A DNA stretch of 64,000 bases from Bacteroidales bacterium (lineage in GTDB: Bacteria; Bacteroidota; Bacteroidia; Bacteroidales; JAADJA01), in assembly GCA_021740645.1 (NCBI GenBank), contig JAIOZL010000021.1, forward strand, positions 1-64,000. The letters run 5' to 3'. The translations under genes were made by a program, and so were the position numbers. The notes beneath the pieces were generated by a model. The model had not been told where the DNA came from. It did no database searches and saw only the letters and a list, made by a program, of their open reading frames with translations. Below, in pieces: positions 37,001-45,529 of the stretch (positions are counted from its first letter, which is position 1; every line of letters starts with the position of its first letter).

Positions 37001-37829
37001 GGGTGAATTGGTAAACATTAAGTATACGCGTGGACCGCAAATGATTAAAAGTGAAAACACATTTCTTGTGGGTTATGTCATTTTTGATAAAAAAGAAGGA
37101 TATGCCGAAGTGGATGTAGTGGAAAATGCTCAGGCCTATTTAAATGATAAATTGGATAATGGGGAATTTAGTTTACCTGCCGGAGTGAGTTACGTATTTA
37201 CAGGAAACTATGAAAATCAGATCAGGGCTACAAAACGATTATTAATCGTGGTGCCTGTATCCTTAATCATTATTTTTCTAATCCTTTATTTCCAGTTCAG
37301 GTCGGTTACATCTACTTCATTGATTTTTACAGGAATTCTTGTGGCCTTGTCAGGAGGTTTTATTATGCTTTGGCTTTATGGTCAGCCCTGGTTTTTAGAT
37401 GGCTCTCTAGCTGGATTAAACCTCAGGGATTTGTTCCAGGTGCGAACCATCAATCTTAGTGTGGCGGTCTGGGTTGGGTTCATTGCCCTCTTTGGCGTGG
37501 CCACCGACGATGGGGTGTTAATTAGCACGTATATCAAACAATTGCAGGATAAGCACCATCCGAAAACGATCAAAGAGGTGCGTGCCATTGTTCTGGAAGC
37601 AGGCTCAAAAAGGGTACGCCCGGCCATCATGACAACGGCCACGACCATCATTGCCTTACTACCTGTTCTTACATCCACAGGTAAAGGCTCCGACATCATG
37701 GTCCCTATGGCTATTCCTTTGTTTGGCGGGATGACCATCGAAGTACTGACAATGTTTGTTGTGCCGGTGCTTTATAGCATGTTTCAGGAAGCGAAAGTGA
37801 AAAGAGAATTAAAACATCAAAAAGTGTAA
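34023..37829 (+). CDS. cusA: CusA-type Cu(I)/Ag(I) RND efflux pump
   Basis: This is the inner-membrane proton-driven pump of a tripartite metal exporter. The three methionines of the CusA metal site are all present at M712 (L-M-P-T-T), M762 (T-S-M-F-E-N) and M865 (V-M-L-Q-T-G-M), matching E. coli M573, M623 and M672, which supports Cu(I)/Ag(I) over zinc or cobalt. The relay aspartate is in G-V-M-V-D-V-G-I-V near residue 430. At 1268 residues it is about 220 longer than E. coli CusA. One insertion of about 140 residues precedes M712 and adds membrane helices; one of about 55 residues lies between M762 and M865. It is 4 bases before the TolC gene. Confidence 0.93.
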   Translation: MLNKIIRFFLENKLVTFLVLTIFIGWGIVNSPFSWDTGILPSDPVPVDAIPDIGENQQIVYTEWPGRSPQDIEDQISYPLTTSLLGIPGVKTIRSNSIFGVSSIYLIFEEDVEFYWSRSRILEKLSSLPAGTLPDDVSPALGPDATALGQVYWYTLEGRDKEGNPSGGWDPHELRTIQDFYVRYSLTSAKGVAEVASIGGFVKEYQIDIDPNAMKAHGVNVMQIMAAVKNSNLDIGARTIEFNRVEYLVRAIGYIKNLEDLEKSVVAVRENVPIRLKDVAKINFGPATRRGGLDKGGAEAVGGVVVARYGSNPLEAIENVKAKIAEIAPGLPSKTLDDGTISKVTIVPFYDRTGLIKETLGTLEEAISLELLISILVVIVLVLNLRASFLISSLLPIGVLITFITMRQFGVDANIVALSGIAIAIGVMVDVGIVFTENIIRHIELPENIGARGKKLLNVVYEGTTEVATAVITALATTIVSFLPVFAMEAAEGKLFKPLAFTKTFTMLAALVIGLIIIPMLAHLVFSIRFDKNRFKKVWDLLLIGSGLIISIFTGYYIALALTAYGLNSFFAERWPETKKSWVNFINIAITVVVVVFFLTKAWVPLGAQNSLFANFLFVILLVGVILGAMSLIVVFYPKILKWCLNNKWTFLTIPILIVAFGVSSWLGFNKIFGFMPDFIKTSRVYQSLNNTLPGIGKEFMPSLDEGSFLLMPTTMPHSSIEENLEVIRILDKRMNSIPEVESVVGKWGRVNSALDPAPTSMFENLINYKSEYILSESGHRMRFKVDKNDAFILQDGSIYNPKEDVFRLIGKENLTEDKNGEYFRQWRDEIKSPNDIWDEIISQATIPGLTSAPKLQPIQTRLVMLQTGMRAPMGIKVFGPTLESIEQTGFELEKLLKEVDGVQGMSVFADRVVGKPYLELEIDRDAIARFGLTINQLQSNISSAIGGMKLTTTVEGRERFPVRLRYAREYRDNPDDLKKILIPTPSGTQIPLGELVNIKYTRGPQMIKSENTFLVGYVIFDKKEGYAEVDVVENAQAYLNDKLDNGEFSLPAGVSYVFTGNYENQIRATKRLLIVVPVSLIIIFLILYFQFRSVTSTSLIFTGILVALSGGFIMLWLYGQPWFLDGSLAGLNLRDLFQVRTINLSVAVWVGFIALFGVATDDGVLISTYIKQLQDKHHPKTIKEVRAIVLEAGSKRVRPAIMTTATTIIALLPVLTSTGKGSDIMVPMAIPLFGGMTIEVLTMFVVPVLYSMFQEAKVKRELKHQKV

Positions 37830-37833
37830 ATCC

Positions 37834-39066
37834 ATGAAGACAAAGAAAATTATAATCGGGATTATTTTGCTGATGATTTCTTCATTGGTTTCGGCCCAGG
37901 CTGACCTGGATAGGTATTTACAAACAGCTGCTGAAAACAATCCTGGGTTAAAAGTAAAGTTTTATGAATACATGGCAGCCCTGGAAGTCGCTCCACAAAC
38001 AAAGGGGTTACCTGACCCGCAGGTGGCATTTGGTTATTATATCATGCCTGTTGAAACCCGCGTAGGGCCTATGCGATTCAAAATTTCTGCTTCGCAAATG
38101 TTCCCCTGGTTTGGTACCCTGAAATCGAAAGAAAATGTGGCAGTCCAGGCTGCAAAGGCAAAGTACGAGGCATTTGAAGAGGCCAAATCGAAATTGTTTT
38201 ATGAAATAAAAGCTGCTTATTATAATATCTATTTCAATAAAAAAGCGATAGGTATTACTGGAGAAAATATTGAAATTCTCAGTAGCTTTCGCAAACTGGC
38301 CAACATAAAATTTGAATCGGGCCTTGTGTCCGCAGTTGACGAGTACCGCATAGAAATTGAAATTGGTGAAATGGAAAATCAATTGGCTTTATTGAAAGAT
38401 AAACAAGCGGCACTGGAAATCATGTTTAATAATTTGCTGAATGTTGAAGAAAACGAGGCTATTTCAATTCCTGATCTTCTTTGGAACGAAAACTTCCCGT
38501 TGTCAAAACAGGCGGCCATTGATTCGATGAACCTGCTTAACCACCAGCTTTTAAATCTTGAATTGCAACAAGAATCATTACGTTTCCGTCAGGAAGTGGC
38601 TTTGGATATGGGGAAACCAAATTTTATGCTTGGCCTTGATTATACGATAGTTGGAAAAGGTGAAAACAACATGGCCGGAACCGATGCATTCGTTTTCCCT
38701 ATGATTGGCATTACGATTCCCCTTTACCGGAATAAGTATAAAGCGATGGTTCAAGAGGTGGTTTATCTGGCTGCAGCCAAAGAGAGTGAATCTGAGGATA
38801 AATCAAATATGCTCATAACCATTTTCGAAAATGGCTGGAAAGATTACCTCGATGCCAACAGAAGAATTGGTCTATATAAAAACCAACTTATGTTGGCCCA
38901 AAAATCAGTAAACCTTTTGGAAACAGATTATGCTACAGGCAATAAAAATTTCGAGGAGATTCTTCGTATGGAACGTAATGTTTTGAAATTTAACCTGGAA
39001 TTGGAAAAAGCCATGGCCGATAAACAGGCTGCCATTTCATTCATCAATTATTTAATGGGTAAATAA
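37834..39066 (+). CDS. cusC: TolC/CusC-family outer-membrane efflux protein
   Basis: This 410-residue protein has a signal peptide ending V-S-A-Q (about residue 22). Two TolC-type repeats follow, each with long helices; N-P-G-L-K-V-K-F-Y-E-Y near residue 35 and P-D-P-Q-V-A-F-G-Y-Y mark the start, and M-I-G-I-T-I-P-L-Y-R-N-K-Y marks the beta strand of the second repeat. It would form the outer-membrane tunnel for CusA. Only 4 bases separate it from cusA and 9 from cusB. It is somewhat shorter than E. coli CusC and has no lipobox. Confidence 0.88.
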   Translation: MKTKKIIIGIILLMISSLVSAQADLDRYLQTAAENNPGLKVKFYEYMAALEVAPQTKGLPDPQVAFGYYIMPVETRVGPMRFKISASQMFPWFGTLKSKENVAVQAAKAKYEAFEEAKSKLFYEIKAAYYNIYFNKKAIGITGENIEILSSFRKLANIKFESGLVSAVDEYRIEIEIGEMENQLALLKDKQAALEIMFNNLLNVEENEAISIPDLLWNENFPLSKQAAIDSMNLLNHQLLNLELQQESLRFRQEVALDMGKPNFMLGLDYTIVGKGENNMAGTDAFVFPMIGITIPLYRNKYKAMVQEVVYLAAAKESESEDKSNMLITIFENGWKDYLDANRRIGLYKNQLMLAQKSVNLLETDYATGNKNFEEILRMERNVLKFNLELEKAMADKQAAISFINYLMGK

Positions 39067-39075
39067 AGAAATCAA

Positions 39076-40923
39076 ATGAAAAATACAATTCAAAATATAA
39101 AAGAAAACATCAAACTGGTTATCGGAGTGCTGATTTTCGGTTTGTTATTGGGATGGATTTTCTTCCATTCTTCGGGCGATGCCCCAAAAACAAATACTGA
39201 GATTAGCGGGCATGAAGGACATGACCATGAATCATCAGAACCTACCGTTTGGACGTGCTCGATGCATCCACAAATAAAACAGGATAAACCCGGCTTATGC
39301 CCGATTTGCGCCATGGATCTTATCCCATTAACAACGATGAGTTCGGGTGGTGACGATGTTGACCCTAACGAAATTGTGATGAGTGAATCTGCTGCTAATC
39401 TGGCCTCCATCCAAACCATGATTGTTACTATGGGAGTTCCCGAAAAGACAGTATATCTGCAAGGGAAAGTTCAGGCAGACGAACGGAACATCTCAGAACT
39501 TACATCAAGGTTTGGTGGCCGTATCGAAAAACTATTTGTCAATTTTACGGGGCAAAAGGTAGAAAAGGGAGAGAAACTTGCGACCATTTATTCGCCTGGC
39601 CTGGTTACCGCACAGCGCGAATTGCTAGAGGCTGTATCGTTTAAAGAATCCCGCCCTTCGTTGTATACGGCAGCAAAAGGCAAATTAAAACTTTGGGATT
39701 TGAACGATGAACAAATTGCAGCCATTGAGGAAAAAGGTGAGCCACAGCTTTATTTTGATGTGTTGTCACCCATTTCAGGAACAGTCTCAAAACGGCATGT
39801 TACAATTGGTGATTATGTAAAGGAAGGAACAGGCTTATTTGAAATTATAGACTTATCAAAAGTTTGGATTATGTTCGACGCCTACGAAAGTGACCTGCCC
39901 TGGATAAAAAAAGGCGACCCGGTGAATATTTCAATCCAGGCTTTGCCCGGTAAAAACTTTGACGCGAGAATAACCTTTATTGACCCTTTTATTGAGGCGA
40001 TTACAAGGGTGGCCAAAGTTAGGGTTGAGATCGTCAATAAAAATCATTTGCTGAAACCCGAAATGTTTGCCAATGGAATTATAGAATCCGGAATTGGAGA
40101 AAACACCGACCAGGTTCTCATTCCAAAATCGTCCATATTGTGGACAGGAAAACGGGCAGTGGTTTATGTAAAAGTCCCCGACCGTGAATCGCCTTCATTT
40201 TTATACCGTGAAATTGTACTTGGCCCTGAGGCAGGTGCATTTTATGTGGTCAACGAAGGATTGGAAGAAGGTGAAGAAATTGCTGTTAACGGTGTATTTA
40301 AAATTGATGCCGCTTCACAATTGCAGGGATTGCCAAGCATGATGAATCCCGGAGGTGGCAAAGTTTCTATCGGGCATAATCATGGCGATGCTCCCATGAA
40401 TGATAAAAAAATGGAAAATATGGATAATCCAGATTCACCAACTGTGGATATGTCAGCTGAAACGCCTTTGGAATTTAAAATGCAACTCAATGATGTGGTA
40501 GAAAAGTACCTTTTATTAAAAGATGCTTTTGTAGCAACGGATGCTTCTGAAGCAGAGAAGGCAGCACGCACCACACTGGATGCCCTGAATAAGGTTGACA
40601 TGTCGCTTCTTTCGCCCGGAGGCTACAACCAATGGATAAAATTGCAAAAACCAATAAAAGATAATCTGTCTGGTATTATTCAAATGCAGGGAGTAGAAAT
40701 GAAACGTTCACATTTTAGCATTGTTTCTGATAATCTGATTAAGGCCATAGAAATTTTCGGGACACCTGAAAAAGAAAGTCCCGAACTGTATATTCAGTTT
40801 TGCCCCATGGCATTTGATGATAAAGGTGCATACTGGATAAGTAATAAACAAGAGATCAGGAACCCATATTTTGGCGATGTTATGTTAAAATGTGGTGAAG
40901 TAAAAAAAGAACTAAAACAATAA
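39076..40923 (+). CDS. cusB: CusB-type membrane fusion protein with metal-binding and DUF3347 domains
   Basis: This 615-residue adaptor has an N-terminal membrane anchor (13-30), then a heavy-metal-binding domain (C61-S-M-H64 ... C75-P-I-C78-A-M-D) preceded by a His-rich G-H-E-G-H-D-H-E segment. The barrel-sandwich/lipoyl and beta-barrel parts of an RND adaptor lie at about 115-420. A His/Met-rich linker follows, then a C-terminal DUF3347 domain (about 470-615) with F-C-P-M-A-F-D-D-K-G-A-Y-W and N-P-Y-F-G-D-V-M-L-K-C. The additional domains give several Cu(I) sites at both ends. It presumably hands metal to CusA. Confidence 0.92.
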   Translation: MKNTIQNIKENIKLVIGVLIFGLLLGWIFFHSSGDAPKTNTEISGHEGHDHESSEPTVWTCSMHPQIKQDKPGLCPICAMDLIPLTTMSSGGDDVDPNEIVMSESAANLASIQTMIVTMGVPEKTVYLQGKVQADERNISELTSRFGGRIEKLFVNFTGQKVEKGEKLATIYSPGLVTAQRELLEAVSFKESRPSLYTAAKGKLKLWDLNDEQIAAIEEKGEPQLYFDVLSPISGTVSKRHVTIGDYVKEGTGLFEIIDLSKVWIMFDAYESDLPWIKKGDPVNISIQALPGKNFDARITFIDPFIEAITRVAKVRVEIVNKNHLLKPEMFANGIIESGIGENTDQVLIPKSSILWTGKRAVVYVKVPDRESPSFLYREIVLGPEAGAFYVVNEGLEEGEEIAVNGVFKIDAASQLQGLPSMMNPGGGKVSIGHNHGDAPMNDKKMENMDNPDSPTVDMSAETPLEFKMQLNDVVEKYLLLKDAFVATDASEAEKAARTTLDALNKVDMSLLSPGGYNQWIKLQKPIKDNLSGIIQMQGVEMKRSHFSIVSDNLIKAIEIFGTPEKESPELYIQFCPMAFDDKGAYWISNKQEIRNPYFGDVMLKCGEVKKELKQ

Positions 40924-40947
40924 TTTTTAATCATTTAATTTTAAATT

Positions 40948-41331
40948 ATGAGAACAACAATTTTAATTTTAGCATTCGCCAGCTTTTTAATTTCAGGAGT
41001 CAAGGTGAACACTGTTGAAGCAGAAGACAATAATTTCACCTTATCACCAGGTGAAAAGAAAACTGAAACCGTGAAAGTTTACGGCAATTGCGGTATGTGC
41101 CAGGCAAGGATTGAAAAAGCAGCAAAAAGTGTTGATGGGGTTAAAAAAGCACAATGGGACAAAGAAAAAAAAGAGCTTACACTTACGTTCGATCCCGAAC
41201 TTACAAGTGTTGAAGCAATTGAGAAAGAAATTGCTGCTGTTGGTCATGATACAGAAAATGTAAAGGCAAAGGATGAGGTTTATAACAATCTCCATTCATG
41301 TTGCCAGTATGATAGACCTGAAGTGAAGTAG
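40948..41331 (+). CDS. exported HMA-domain copper-binding protein
   Basis: This 127-residue protein has a signal peptide (about 1-25), a short linker and one HMA domain (42-105). The metal site is N-C-G-M-C (C48, C51), a CopZ/Atx1-like fold with V-D-G-V-K-K-A and V-G-H-D at the expected places. A tail carries H116-S-C118-C119, a possible second metal site. Being exported, it could act as a periplasmic copper chaperone for the CusB metal-binding domain, a role played by CusF in E. coli; CusF itself is absent here. It starts 24 bases after cusB and is followed by a strong terminator. Confidence 0.88.
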   Translation: MRTTILILAFASFLISGVKVNTVEAEDNNFTLSPGEKKTETVKVYGNCGMCQARIEKAAKSVDGVKKAQWDKEKKELTLTFDPELTSVEAIEKEIAAVGHDTENVKAKDEVYNNLHSCCQYDRPEVK

Positions 41332-41340
41332 TGAAGAATC

Positions 41341-41384
41341 GGGATGATCTAAACTATCTATGTTTAGATCATCCCAATTTATTT
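41341..41384 (+). terminator. strong terminator closing the copper efflux locus
   Basis: A perfect 14-bp stem pairs 41341-41354 (GGGATGATCTAAAC) with 41362-41375 across a 7-base loop, followed by the T-rich AATTTATTTT. It begins 9 bases after the HMA protein stop. Confidence 0.8.
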
Positions 41385-41515
41385 TATCGAAAATAAAATA
41401 AATAGTAGCGGTATTGCAAGGGAACAGGGAGCATTTATTCCTGATAAATCCGGAATAATTGTCCGGAAAACCAAATTTTGATTAAATTAGTCCCTTCAAT
41501 TTAATCCGTTACACT

Positions 41516-42556
41516 ATGACTAAAGAATCAAATTCCAGAAGATCATTTCTAAAGCAGGTTACCGCAGGAACTGCCGGCTTGGGACTGCTTAACAATTTCT
41601 CAAATTTATCTGCTTCTCCTAATCAAAATCCCCCAGTTGTAAAAAGCAAAGTAATTTTAGTGAGGCATAAGTCTGTTATTGACGATGATGGCAGGACAAA
41701 TCCACAAATAATCCAGGAAATGCTGGATGCCGGGATGAAAGCCCTTACAAACAAAAAAACCACCACTGATGCCTGGTCGGTATTTTTCAACAAAGAAGAT
41801 AAAGTAGGATTAAAAATTAATTCCCTGGGATTAACCGACCTACAAGGGACTGGATATGTTGAACATTTTAAAGGAATGAGTAATGCTATTGTAAGCGGAT
41901 TGAAGAGTCTAGAGATGGATGAAAAAAACATCCTTATATGGGACAGAAGTGATGAAGAACTCGAGAATGCCGGCTATACCATCCAAAAAGATGTAAACCA
42001 ACTTCGTATTATTGGAACACGGGTAGCCCGCCGTGGTGACCCGGAAGGATTTAATCCTGAATCATTTCCTGTCGGGGATAACACTACCCGAGTACATTCC
42101 TTTATCACCGATGCCTGCACATCATATATCAATATCCCGGTAATGAAAACACATCGTATTGCCGGTATTACAGGCAGTTTGAAAAATCATTATGGCTCCA
42201 TTGATAATCCCCGCGAGTTTCATCAATACAATGCTACCAAACCAGGCATCCCGGAGATCAATGCTATTCCTGTAATCCGGGAAAAGCAAAAACTCATCAT
42301 CGCTGATGCTTTGTTGGGTGTGATTGATGGTGGGCCGGGTTGGAGCCTGGATAAAATTTTCACATTTGGAGGTATTCTTCTGGGTACTGATCCGGTAGCA
42401 ATTGACTCAATAATGCTGGATATATTGAATAAAAAACGCATTGAAGAAGAATATGATCCTATTGATACGGCAATTCATCTTGAACTTTCAGAAGCCGAAG
42501 GACTTGGAAATCATAAAATGGAAAATATTGATCTTATTGAAATTAATCTTGGCTAG
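41516..42556 (+). CDS. Tat-exported DUF362 protein
   Basis: This 346-residue protein starts with a twin-arginine signal (N-S-R-R-S-F-L-K-Q, residues 6-14), then a hydrophobic A-G-T-A-G-L-G-L-L stretch. The mature part is a DUF362 domain: it has G-L-K-I-N-S-L-G near residue 100, M-K-T-H-R-I-A-G-I-T-G-S-L-K-N-H-Y-G near 210, and I-I-A-D-A-L-L-G-V-I-D-G-G-P near 260. DUF362 proteins are often near iron-sulfur proteins, but no ferredoxin domain is present here. Tat export suggests it folds with a cofactor before export. No neighbour shares its operon. Function unknown. Confidence 0.85.
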   Translation: MTKESNSRRSFLKQVTAGTAGLGLLNNFSNLSASPNQNPPVVKSKVILVRHKSVIDDDGRTNPQIIQEMLDAGMKALTNKKTTTDAWSVFFNKEDKVGLKINSLGLTDLQGTGYVEHFKGMSNAIVSGLKSLEMDEKNILIWDRSDEELENAGYTIQKDVNQLRIIGTRVARRGDPEGFNPESFPVGDNTTRVHSFITDACTSYINIPVMKTHRIAGITGSLKNHYGSIDNPREFHQYNATKPGIPEINAIPVIREKQKLIIADALLGVIDGGPGWSLDKIFTFGGILLGTDPVAIDSIMLDILNKKRIEEEYDPIDTAIHLELSEAEGLGNHKMENIDLIEINLG

Positions 42557-42704
42557 CTCCAATCCTACAAAACAATAAGTGAAAAATATACTTGTATTTA
42601 TTCGCATTCATAACTTTGTGATCGTATAAGGAAGACTCTAGCACAGAATAATTACAACTTAAATTGCCTTGAATTATTTACAAATTTTAAAACGAAGTTA
42701 ACTA

Positions 42705-44489
42705 GTGAAACAACACCTCGTCCATTTACTCAACGACCGTGTAAAATTATACGGATCAAGAGATGTTTATCTTTATAAAAATAAGAGTTCGGAAAATTAT
42801 GAAACAGTTTCATGGGATGCCTTACTTTCTTTGGTTCAGAAAGTCTCTAAATCTTTGATTGCTAAAGGTTATGGACCTGAATCCAACATAGGAATATTTA
42901 GTAATAACAGCCCGGAATGGGCAGTGACTGACTACGGCATTTTAGGTATTCGGGGAGTGGTTGTGCCCTTTTTTAGCACAGCCACAAGGGAGCAATTAAA
43001 ATATATTGTGGACGAAACAAAAATGAAGCTGATTTTTGTGGGCAATGAGGAACAATTGGAAAAAGCTACCTGGCTTTTTAATAAAACAAACACACTCGAG
43101 AGAATTGTTTATTTTGATCAAAGTGTCGAATCAGAAGATGAAAGATGTATCAGTTGGCAACAGTTTCTATCAGAGGGAGAGAGTGATGAGTTAAGTGATT
43201 ACTATGATAAATTGCTGATGGATGCTGGCCCCGATGACCTGGCTACCATTCTTTACACTTCCGGGACGACCGGTGAGCCAAAAGGAGTTATGCTTACCCA
43301 CGATAACTTCATGTTTTGTTTCCAGATACATGAAAAAAGACTCGATATTTGTGAAAAGGATACCTCGATGTGTTTCCTTCCCCTGAGCCATGTTTTTGAG
43401 CGCACATGGTCCTATTATATGATGTATGTGGGGGCTAAAAATATTTTTCTTGAAAATCCCAGGACAGTTATTGATGAATTACCAAAGATTAATCCTACAG
43501 TGATGTGCACTGTACCGCGCTTTTTCGAAAAGACCCACGAAGGCATTCAAAAAGAATATAACAACTGGCCGTCAACCAAACAGAAGATATTTAGCTGGTC
43601 TATCAAAACAGGGCATACCTGTTCAGAATATAAAAGCAGGAATGAATCCATGCCTTTACTTCTTTCTTTAAAAAGTAAAATAGCAGATAAATTGGTATTA
43701 TCTAAACTTCGTCTGATTTTTGGCAAAAATATGCGGGCTATGCCCTGCTCAGGAGCAGCGATACGTCCGGAGTTGTTGCGTTTTTTTCATGCGACAGGTA
43801 TGTTTGTGAATTATGGCTATGGCGCGACTGAGACTACTGCCACGGTATCCTGTTTTAGAACCGATGAATATAATTTCGATACATGTGGGTCTATCATGCC
43901 AGGAGTACAGGTAGAAATTAGCCCAAAAAATGAAATTCTTGTGAAAGGCCGGACCGTTTTTAAAGGTTATTACAACAAACCGGAAGAAACGGCCAATTCG
44001 TTGCAGGATGGTTGGTACTATACCGGTGATGAAGGAAGGGTAATCAATGATTCGATGCTGATCATGTCCGACCGCTTACGCGATCTTTTCAAAACTTCTG
44101 TCGGAAAATTTGTCTCTCCCCAAAAAGTAGAATTATTACTTGGCCAAAGTCGTTATATCGAACAGATAATTATTTTCGGGGACAACAAAAAGTACATTAC
44201 AGCGCTTATCGTTCCTTCCTTTGAAAACCTTACCTATCAAACCGTCAGGATGGGGATTGCCACTACCAAACCTGAAATATTAATAAAGGAACCTCAGGTC
44301 ATCGATTTCTATAATCAAACCATAGAAAAATTGCAAAAAGAACTTGCCCCATACGAAAAAGTAGTAAAATTTACTTTGCTTAAGGAACCCTTTAGTGTGG
44401 AGGGAAATACCATGACCAGCACACTAAAAATACGGAGGAAAATGATTTCAGAACAATATAAAAACGAGATTGCGAAAATGTATGAATAG
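42705..44489 (+). CDS. long-chain acyl-CoA synthetase (AMP-forming)
   Basis: This enzyme activates long-chain fatty acids as acyl-CoA through an acyl-AMP. The 594-residue protein has the AMP-binding P-loop Y-T-S-G-T-T-G-E-P-K-G near residue 185, Y-G-A-T-E-T-T-A near 370, the T-G-D-E-G motif near 445 and the C-terminal hinge with S-D-R-L-R-D-L-F-K-T-S-V-G-K. It matches FadD15-type ligases. GTG at 42705 is the first start after an in-frame stop and is 5 residues before conserved sequence. A TAACTTTG -7-like box lies at 42611-42618. No beta-oxidation genes are nearby; an LpxL-like acyltransferase is convergent. Confidence 0.93.
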   Translation: MKQHLVHLLNDRVKLYGSRDVYLYKNKSSENYETVSWDALLSLVQKVSKSLIAKGYGPESNIGIFSNNSPEWAVTDYGILGIRGVVVPFFSTATREQLKYIVDETKMKLIFVGNEEQLEKATWLFNKTNTLERIVYFDQSVESEDERCISWQQFLSEGESDELSDYYDKLLMDAGPDDLATILYTSGTTGEPKGVMLTHDNFMFCFQIHEKRLDICEKDTSMCFLPLSHVFERTWSYYMMYVGAKNIFLENPRTVIDELPKINPTVMCTVPRFFEKTHEGIQKEYNNWPSTKQKIFSWSIKTGHTCSEYKSRNESMPLLLSLKSKIADKLVLSKLRLIFGKNMRAMPCSGAAIRPELLRFFHATGMFVNYGYGATETTATVSCFRTDEYNFDTCGSIMPGVQVEISPKNEILVKGRTVFKGYYNKPEETANSLQDGWYYTGDEGRVINDSMLIMSDRLRDLFKTSVGKFVSPQKVELLLGQSRYIEQIIIFGDNKKYITALIVPSFENLTYQTVRMGIATTKPEILIKEPQVIDFYNQTIEKLQKELAPYEKVVKFTLLKEPFSVEGNTMTSTLKIRRKMISEQYKNEIAKMYE

Positions 44490-44520
44490 TACCATTATGT
44501 TGTCAAAAAAACCAATCCAC

Positions 44521-44579
44521 CCCTATACCCTGCTACCAACTATAAACTCAGAACTTCATACTTCGAACCTCGAACTCCA
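44521..44579. repeat. degenerate heptanucleotide tandem array
   Basis: The gap between two convergent genes keeps a 7-base phase for about eight units: CCCTATA, CCCTGCT, ACCAACT, ATAAACT, CAGAACT, TCATACT, TCGAACC, TCGAACT. The best units follow T-C-G/A-A/T-A-C-T. It ends just before the acyltransferase stop at 44585. No dyad symmetry is seen. Confidence 0.5.
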
Positions 44580-44584
44580 AAGCC

Positions 44585-45457
44585 CTACTTCCTCTCATGT
44601 TTCCATCGCCGATGCGACCACAACCAGTTTTCAGGCTTATTTACAATTGTCTTTTCAAGCTTTTTTGCATAACGTTGGGTAATTTCACCTTCTTCCAGTT
44701 CTGCAGGATTTTCAGCAATCACAGCAAGCTCCAATTCATAATACCCTCTTTTTTTCCTTTGAATATCAACAAATATAACGGGTAGGTTATATTCTCTGGC
44801 ATAATATTCAGGGCCATGTAAAAATGCAGTATCCCTACTTAAAAATTTAACCCAGATAGCTTTTTTCACATTTGACGGGCTTTGGTCCGAAGCCATGATA
44901 AAACATGAATTTTTCGGGACATGTTCTTTAAATACCCTTGCGGTTTTATAAATGGATACCAGTTCACTGCCATACTTCGCGCGACTTCGCCTTACAAAAC
45001 GATCGACCCATTTGTTATTTAATGGTTTATAAAACACAACCGAGTTTTGTGGCATTTGCAATCCACTCGACATGCTCCCCCACTCCCAGTTTCCATAATG
45101 GCTAGGTACGGCAATAATACTTTGCCCTTTTTCAAAATAGGGAACAACCAGCTCAGGATTAAGCACTTTATGTCTTTTGTTGATTTGGTTCCGGGACATG
45201 GTGAAGGCCTTAAAACCTTCGAGCAAAACGTCCGCAAGATTTTTATAAAACAACCAAGTAAGCTGTTCAACTTCTCCTTCTGTTCTGTAGTGAAAAGATT
45301 CCTTTAGGTTTTTTTCAACTATTTTGCGGCGATACCTTAAAATAAAAAAGAGAATAAACCGGATAATATCTGAAAGCAGGTAAAGCAGGAAAAACGGAAT
45401 AATTCCTACTAAAAAAATAAAAAAAATGGCAATACCTGCAAGAATTAAATTCATCAA
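44585..45457 (-). CDS. LpxL/HtrB-family lipid A acyltransferase
   Basis: This 290-residue protein has an N-terminal membrane segment (about 5-40) and the lysophospholipid acyltransferase fold. The catalytic H-x4-E motif is seen in S-H-Y-G-N-W-E-W-G-S near residue 120. Later motifs are D-Q-S-P-S-N near 195, where LpxL proteins bind the acceptor, and W-L-W-S-H-R-R-W-K close to the C-terminus, typical of the family. It would add a secondary acyl chain to lipid A or acylate another surface lipid. It is monocistronic and convergent with the acyl-CoA ligase. Confidence 0.9.
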   Translation of the reverse strand: MMNLILAGIAIFFIFLVGIIPFFLLYLLSDIIRFILFFILRYRRKIVEKNLKESFHYRTEGEVEQLTWLFYKNLADVLLEGFKAFTMSRNQINKRHKVLNPELVVPYFEKGQSIIAVPSHYGNWEWGSMSSGLQMPQNSVVFYKPLNNKWVDRFVRRSRAKYGSELVSIYKTARVFKEHVPKNSCFIMASDQSPSNVKKAIWVKFLSRDTAFLHGPEYYAREYNLPVIFVDIQRKKRGYYELELAVIAENPAELEEGEITQRYAKKLEKTIVNKPENWLWSHRRWKHERK

Positions 45458-45529
45458 TTACTTTTTGGCAAAAATACAAAACTGATGGAAATCTGATTTG
45501 AGCATCAACAACTTATTAAATGGCCCGAT

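Noticed and set aside
44521-44579. Possible CRISPR array
   Set aside because: Units are 7 bases and degenerate, with no spacers, and no cas genes are present.
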